A stretch of DNA of 64,000 bases from Massilia mucilaginosa (GTDB lineage Bacteria > Pseudomonadota > Gammaproteobacteria > Burkholderiales > Burkholderiaceae_D). This document shows, piece after piece, positions 61,409 to 64,000 of the stretch (the first letter of the stretch is position 1; the number at the start of each line of letters is the position of its first letter). The notes under the pieces are model-generated. The model was given only the letters and a program-made list of their open reading frames with translations. It was not told the DNA's origin and made no database searches. A program made the translations under genes and the position numbers. The DNA is taken from NCBI RefSeq assembly GCF_011682145.1, contig NZ_WHJH01000003.1, positions 62,001 to 126,000 on the forward strand, given 5' to 3'.

Positions 61409-62494
61409 ATGAGCGAATTCGTCCAGACCCGCATTGCCAATCGTACCGGCGTGATTACCCTCGACCGTCCCAAGGCCCTCAATTCGCTGTCGCTGGCGAT
61501 GGTGCGCGACCTGGCCGAGGTCCTGAGCGCATGGCGCAACGACGCCGCCATCGACGCCGTGGTCATTGGCAGCAGCAGCGACAAGGCGCTGTGCGCCGGC
61601 GGCGATATCCGCTTTTTCCACGATTGCGGCCATGCCACGCCAATGGGCGGCAGCGCGCTGCTGGAAGATTTTTTCACCGAAGAGTACGCGCTCAATCACC
61701 TGATTCATTTTTATCCCAAGCCGTATATCGCGCTGATGGATGGCGTGGTCATGGGCGGCGGCATGGGCATTGCGCAGGGCGGGCCGGAATGCCGCATCCG
61801 CATCGTCACCGAAAAAACCAAGATGGCCATGCCCGAGGTGAATATCGGCCTGTTTCCGGATGTCGGCGGCAGCTATTTCCTGTCGCGCGCGCCGGGGCAG
61901 CTGGGCCAGTACCTGGGCCTGACCGGCCTGACCATCGGCGCGGCCGACGCCTTGTATGTCGGGCTGGCCGACCTGTTCGTGCCGCAGGCGCAGATGGGCG
62001 CGCTCAGGGAACTGATCGACGCCACCCCGGGCGCCGCCCTGCGCGCGGCGATTGCGGCCTTCGCGGCGCCGTTCGCCCTCGATGCGGGTGCGTCCACCTT
62101 GCAGGCGCAGCGCGATGGCATCGACCGCCATTTCGGCGCCGCCTCGGTGGCGGCCGTCATGGCCTCGCTCGAAGGTGACGACGGCGAGTTCGCGCAAAAG
62201 GCGCTGGCCGCGATGCGCCAGCGCTCCCCGCTGATGATGTGCGTCACGCGCGAACTGCTGCTGCGCGGCGCGGCGCTCGATGTCGCCGCCTGCCTGCGCA
62301 TGGAACGCACGGTGGTGCGCCATAACTTCGAACATGGCGAAGTGCTCGAAGGCGTGCGCGCGCTGGTGATCGACAAGGACAATGCGCCCAGGTGGAACCC
62401 GGCCAGTCTCGATCAGGTCGACGCGCCGATGGTCGAGCGCTTCTTCGCGCCGGTGTGGCCGGCGGCGGCGCATCCGCTGCGGCACCTTGCCTGA
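61409..62494 (+). CDS. Enoyl-CoA hydratase/isomerase family protein (3-hydroxyisobutyryl-CoA hydrolase-like)
   Basis: A 361-residue crotonase-fold enzyme. ALNSLSLAMV, CAGGDIRFFHDCG, VMGGGMGIAQGG and the MAMPEVNIGLFPDVGGSYFLSR block fit the ECH_2/HIBYL-CoA hydrolase branch of valine catabolism, which is longer than plain enoyl-CoA hydratases. The oxyanion glycines and the Glu of MPEVNIG are present. It stands after the hpf terminator, and a small gene follows 15 bases on. Confidence 0.82.
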   Translation: MSEFVQTRIANRTGVITLDRPKALNSLSLAMVRDLAEVLSAWRNDAAIDAVVIGSSSDKALCAGGDIRFFHDCGHATPMGGSALLEDFFTEEYALNHLIHFYPKPYIALMDGVVMGGGMGIAQGGPECRIRIVTEKTKMAMPEVNIGLFPDVGGSYFLSRAPGQLGQYLGLTGLTIGAADALYVGLADLFVPQAQMGALRELIDATPGAALRAAIAAFAAPFALDAGASTLQAQRDGIDRHFGAASVAAVMASLEGDDGEFAQKALAAMRQRSPLMMCVTRELLLRGAALDVAACLRMERTVVRHNFEHGEVLEGVRALVIDKDNAPRWNPASLDQVDAPMVERFFAPVWPAAAHPLRHLA

Positions 62495-62509
62495 GCTGGT
62501 GCAATCGCC

Positions 62510-62827
62510 ATGGCGTATGACTTCGTGGTCGGCTGGCGCAGCAAGCGTCCCGGCTCGTCCGAGCATGTGGGGGCGATCGATTATCGCGACATGACGGCGC
62601 TGGCGGCGCTGATGCTGCGCAGCGATTCATTCTTTCTCGGGCGGCTGACCGACATCTACCAGGACCAGTCATTTTCGAACGGCGAAGTGCGGCAGGCGCT
62701 CACGCAGCTGCTGCCGCTCATGTGCGAGCAGCTCTCGCCTGACGAGCGAGCCTTGCTCGACAAGCTGATCGCGGTGCTGTGCTTTGCCGGCCAAAAGGAG
62801 GACGGCCTGCATGCGCTGGCGGACTGA
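62510..62827 (+). CDS. Small hypothetical protein (105 aa), intact member of a tandem pair
   Basis: A 105-residue soluble helical protein starting MAYDFVVGWRSKRPG, with SNGEVRQALTQLLPLMCEQLSPDERALLDKLIAVL in the C-terminal half. No signal or membrane segment. I know no family. A frameshifted relative lies immediately downstream, starting with the same MAYD. Confidence 0.6.
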   Translation: MAYDFVVGWRSKRPGSSEHVGAIDYRDMTALAALMLRSDSFFLGRLTDIYQDQSFSNGEVRQALTQLLPLMCEQLSPDERALLDKLIAVLCFAGQKEDGLHALAD

Positions 62828-62859
62828 TTCCGCAGACACGCAAACGCAGCGTGGCCGCC

Positions 62860-63205
62860 ATGGCGTATGACCTTGTCGCCGGCCCCGGCAGCGAGCAAGG
62901 CGCGGCGCCCGAATGCGCCGCCAGCATCGACTTCCACGACCTGCCGGCCTTGTCGCGCCTGAGGCAGCGCGCCTGAGGCGACGCGCCTGAGGCGACGCAC
63001 CGATTGCGGCTTCCTCGAACGGATTTCGCATCTGTGCGAGGACCAGGCGTTCGACCACGGCGAGGTCGAACGCGCTCTCGCCATCCTGCTGCCGCTGCTG
63101 CGCGCCAGCCTGCATCCGGACGAACGCGCCTTGCTGCACAAGCTGACCGGCGTGCTGTCGTTTGCCAGCCGCACCCGGCAGGGCCTGTACGGCATCTGCG
63201 ACTGA
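62860..63205 (+). pseudogene. Frameshifted paralogue of the preceding small gene
   Basis: The frame starts MAYDLVAGPGSEQG and stops at TGA 62974-62976 inside a 14-bp tandem repeat. The rest continues in another frame as TDCGFLERISHLCEDQAF, then GEVERALAILLPLL and SLHPDERALLHKLTGVLSF, matching the intact neighbour block for block. Removing two repeat units (28 bases) rejoins the frames as RLRRRTDCGFLER. Two or more copies always place TGA in frame, so only single-copy alleles would be functional. Confidence 0.8.
62955..62996 (+). repeat. Three-copy 14-bp tandem repeat
   Basis: Units GCGCCTGAGGCAGC, GCGCCTGAGGCGAC and GCGCCTGAGGCGAC lie head to tail. The length is not a multiple of three, so each added copy shifts the frame of the gene it interrupts. 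Confidence 0.9.
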
Positions 63206-63224
63206 CACACATGATGCTTGACCT

Positions 63225-63244
63225 TATGTGACAACTGTCGCATA
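63225..63244. promoter_or_regulatory. Candidate operator for the BlaI-type repressor
   Basis: Inverted repeat TATGTGAC-AACT-GTCGCATA, arms matching at 7 of 8 positions, lies 33 bases before the blaI-like start. BlaI/MecI family repressors bind dyads of this size with a TGTNNA-like core. Assignment is by position and symmetry only. Confidence 0.45.
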
Positions 63245-63277
63245 CTTGCCCCATTAGTCACAATGTGGAGCATCACC

Positions 63278-63655
63278 ATGTCAGCCATTCCCTCGGTTTC
63301 AGAACTCAGCCTGCTTAAAGTTCTCTGGAAGGACCAGCCCCTGAGCGCGCGCGAGCTGCACGAGCGCGCCGTGGCGGAACTGGAGTGGTCGTTTTCCTCG
63401 ACCCGCAAGACGCTCGAACGCATGCTCGACAAGCAGATGGTGGCGCAAGACATGCAGCACGGCGTTCAGGTCTACCGCGCGCAGCTCGACAAAGTCGCCA
63501 CCCTGGCCGCCTTCGCCCACGATTTCGGGCGCCGCGTGATGGAAATCGACGCGCCGCTGCCGGTCAATATGTTCACCGGCAGTAAACTGGTCGACCGGCA
63601 GGAACTGGCCGAACTCGAACAGATGCTGCAGGACTGGCCAGACGCGAAAGACTGA
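63278..63655 (+). CDS. BlaI/MecI-family winged-helix repressor
   Basis: A 125-residue repressor. SELSLLKVLWKDQPLSARELHERA, then EWSFSSTRKTLERMLDKQMV with the winged-helix fold, then a C-terminal dimerisation region. ATG 63278 follows GTGGAG at 7 bases. An M56/BlaR1-type gene starts 2 bases after its stop. The pair is a sensor-protease/repressor module; the target in this organism is unknown. The B3 lactamase is 24 kb away with no matching operator that I can see. Confidence 0.85.
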   Translation: MSAIPSVSELSLLKVLWKDQPLSARELHERAVAELEWSFSSTRKTLERMLDKQMVAQDMQHGVQVYRAQLDKVATLAAFAHDFGRRVMEIDAPLPVNMFTGSKLVDRQELAELEQMLQDWPDAKD

Positions 63656-63657
63656 GC

Positions 63658-64000
63658 ATGCTGAACGCGATCGCCTTTTCCTTCCTCAAAGCGAGCATCA
63701 CCTGCGGCATTGCCGCCGCCGTCATCGTGGCGCTGCTCGCGCTGGCCACGCGCGTGTGGCCGGTGCTGGCCGGGCACCGCTCGGTGTGGCTCTGGTCGCA
63801 GAGTGCCATCGCCGGCGCCTTCGTGGTGGCGCTGCTGCCCCAAAGCGCCGATTACAGCGTGGTGCCTGCCATCGAGATCGCGCGTCCCGCGGCGGCCGCC
63901 GCGCAGCCATCCGTGCAGCCGCAGCGCGATGCGTACGAAGCCGACGGCCTTGATGACGACATCGACCCGCTCGAACTGCTGGCGCAAGCCTGGCTGGCGC
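63658..64000 (+). CDS. BlaR1/M56-type membrane peptidase sensor (3' truncated by window edge)
   Basis: Only the first 114 codons are visible. They encode two hydrophobic segments (FLKASITCGIAAAVIVALLALA and SAIAGAFVVALL), joined by a short loop, and the start of an Ala/Pro- and Asp-rich region. The HEXXH zinc motif, if present, lies outside. The gene starts 2 bases after the BlaI-type gene; the call rests on this pairing and the membrane pattern. Confidence 0.7.
   Translation, partial: MLNAIAFSFLKASITCGIAAAVIVALLALATRVWPVLAGHRSVWLWSQSAIAGAFVVALLPQSADYSVVPAIEIARPAAAAAQPSVQPQRDAYEADGLDDDIDPLELLAQAWLA

Noticed and set aside
38402-63655. Direct regulation of the B3 lactamase by the BlaI-type repressor
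   Set aside because: No matching dyad visible before the lactamase gene and 24 kb of unrelated genes between; left only as a possibility.

Overview
The window is a GC-rich, gene-dense chromosomal segment of a betaproteobacterium, most likely Burkholderiales, family Oxalobacteraceae (Massilia / Duganella / Janthinobacterium group). The basis is inference from gene order and protein types: pilOPQ followed by a fused aroKB and dgt; TPR lipoprotein-lolB-ispE-tRNA-Gln-prs-rplY-pth; kdsD-kdsC-lptCAB-rpoN; and a THIN-B-like subclass B3 metallo-beta-lactamase. I see no insertion sequence, prophage, integron or CRISPR array.

Layout. 1-3289: end of the type IV pilus operon (pilO partial, pilP, pilQ). 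3319-8319: a large Ig-like surface lipoprotein, a fused shikimate kinase/dehydroquinate synthase and a dGTPase. 8320-12241 (minus strand): mutM, a dynamin-like GTPase and mutY, each overlapping the next by 4 bases. 12339-18515: housekeeping block (TPR lipoprotein, lolB, ispE, tRNA-Gln, prs, rplY, pth). 18525-24908: a transglutaminase-like protein that has lost its catalytic cysteine, a patatin-like protein, ychF and an unassigned gene. 25141-27560: a two-component pair ending tail-to-tail with a large Tad/Flp pilus locus (27547-38131, minus strand; cpaA, cpaB, cpaC, lipoprotein, two flp pilins, tadG, two tadE-like genes, cpaE/tadZ, tadA, tadB, tadC). 38402-43395: B3 metallo-beta-lactamase, a small membrane protein, and a TetR-HlyD-ABC ATPase-ABC-2 permease efflux operon.

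43494-47892 is an accessory island: an RTX/cadherin-like protein, a decayed 3' fragment of a second ABC-2 permease, and a secreted protein with a VPLP-type C-terminal sorting tail. 48260-52365: MOSC protein, diguanylate cyclase and a Kef-type antiporter. 52472-57534: the Kdo/LPS-transport operon kdsD-kdsC-lptC-lptA-lptB ending in rpoN. The usual rpoN-hpf linkage is interrupted by a 27-bp perfect inverted repeat and two paralogous secreted proteins of unknown function on the opposite strand (57725-60550). 60934-64000: hpf, an enoyl-CoA hydratase-family protein, a small gene with a frameshifted tandem paralogue (three copies of a 14-bp repeat), then a BlaI-type repressor with a candidate operator and the start of its BlaR1-type partner.

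The genes worth a second look are the mutM-dynamin-mutY operon, the pseudo-transglutaminase, the hairpin-bounded flp pilin genes, the permease remnant behind the RTX gene, the rpoN/hpf interruption and the 14-bp-repeat pseudogene. Function calls rest on motif reading only; no database search was possible.
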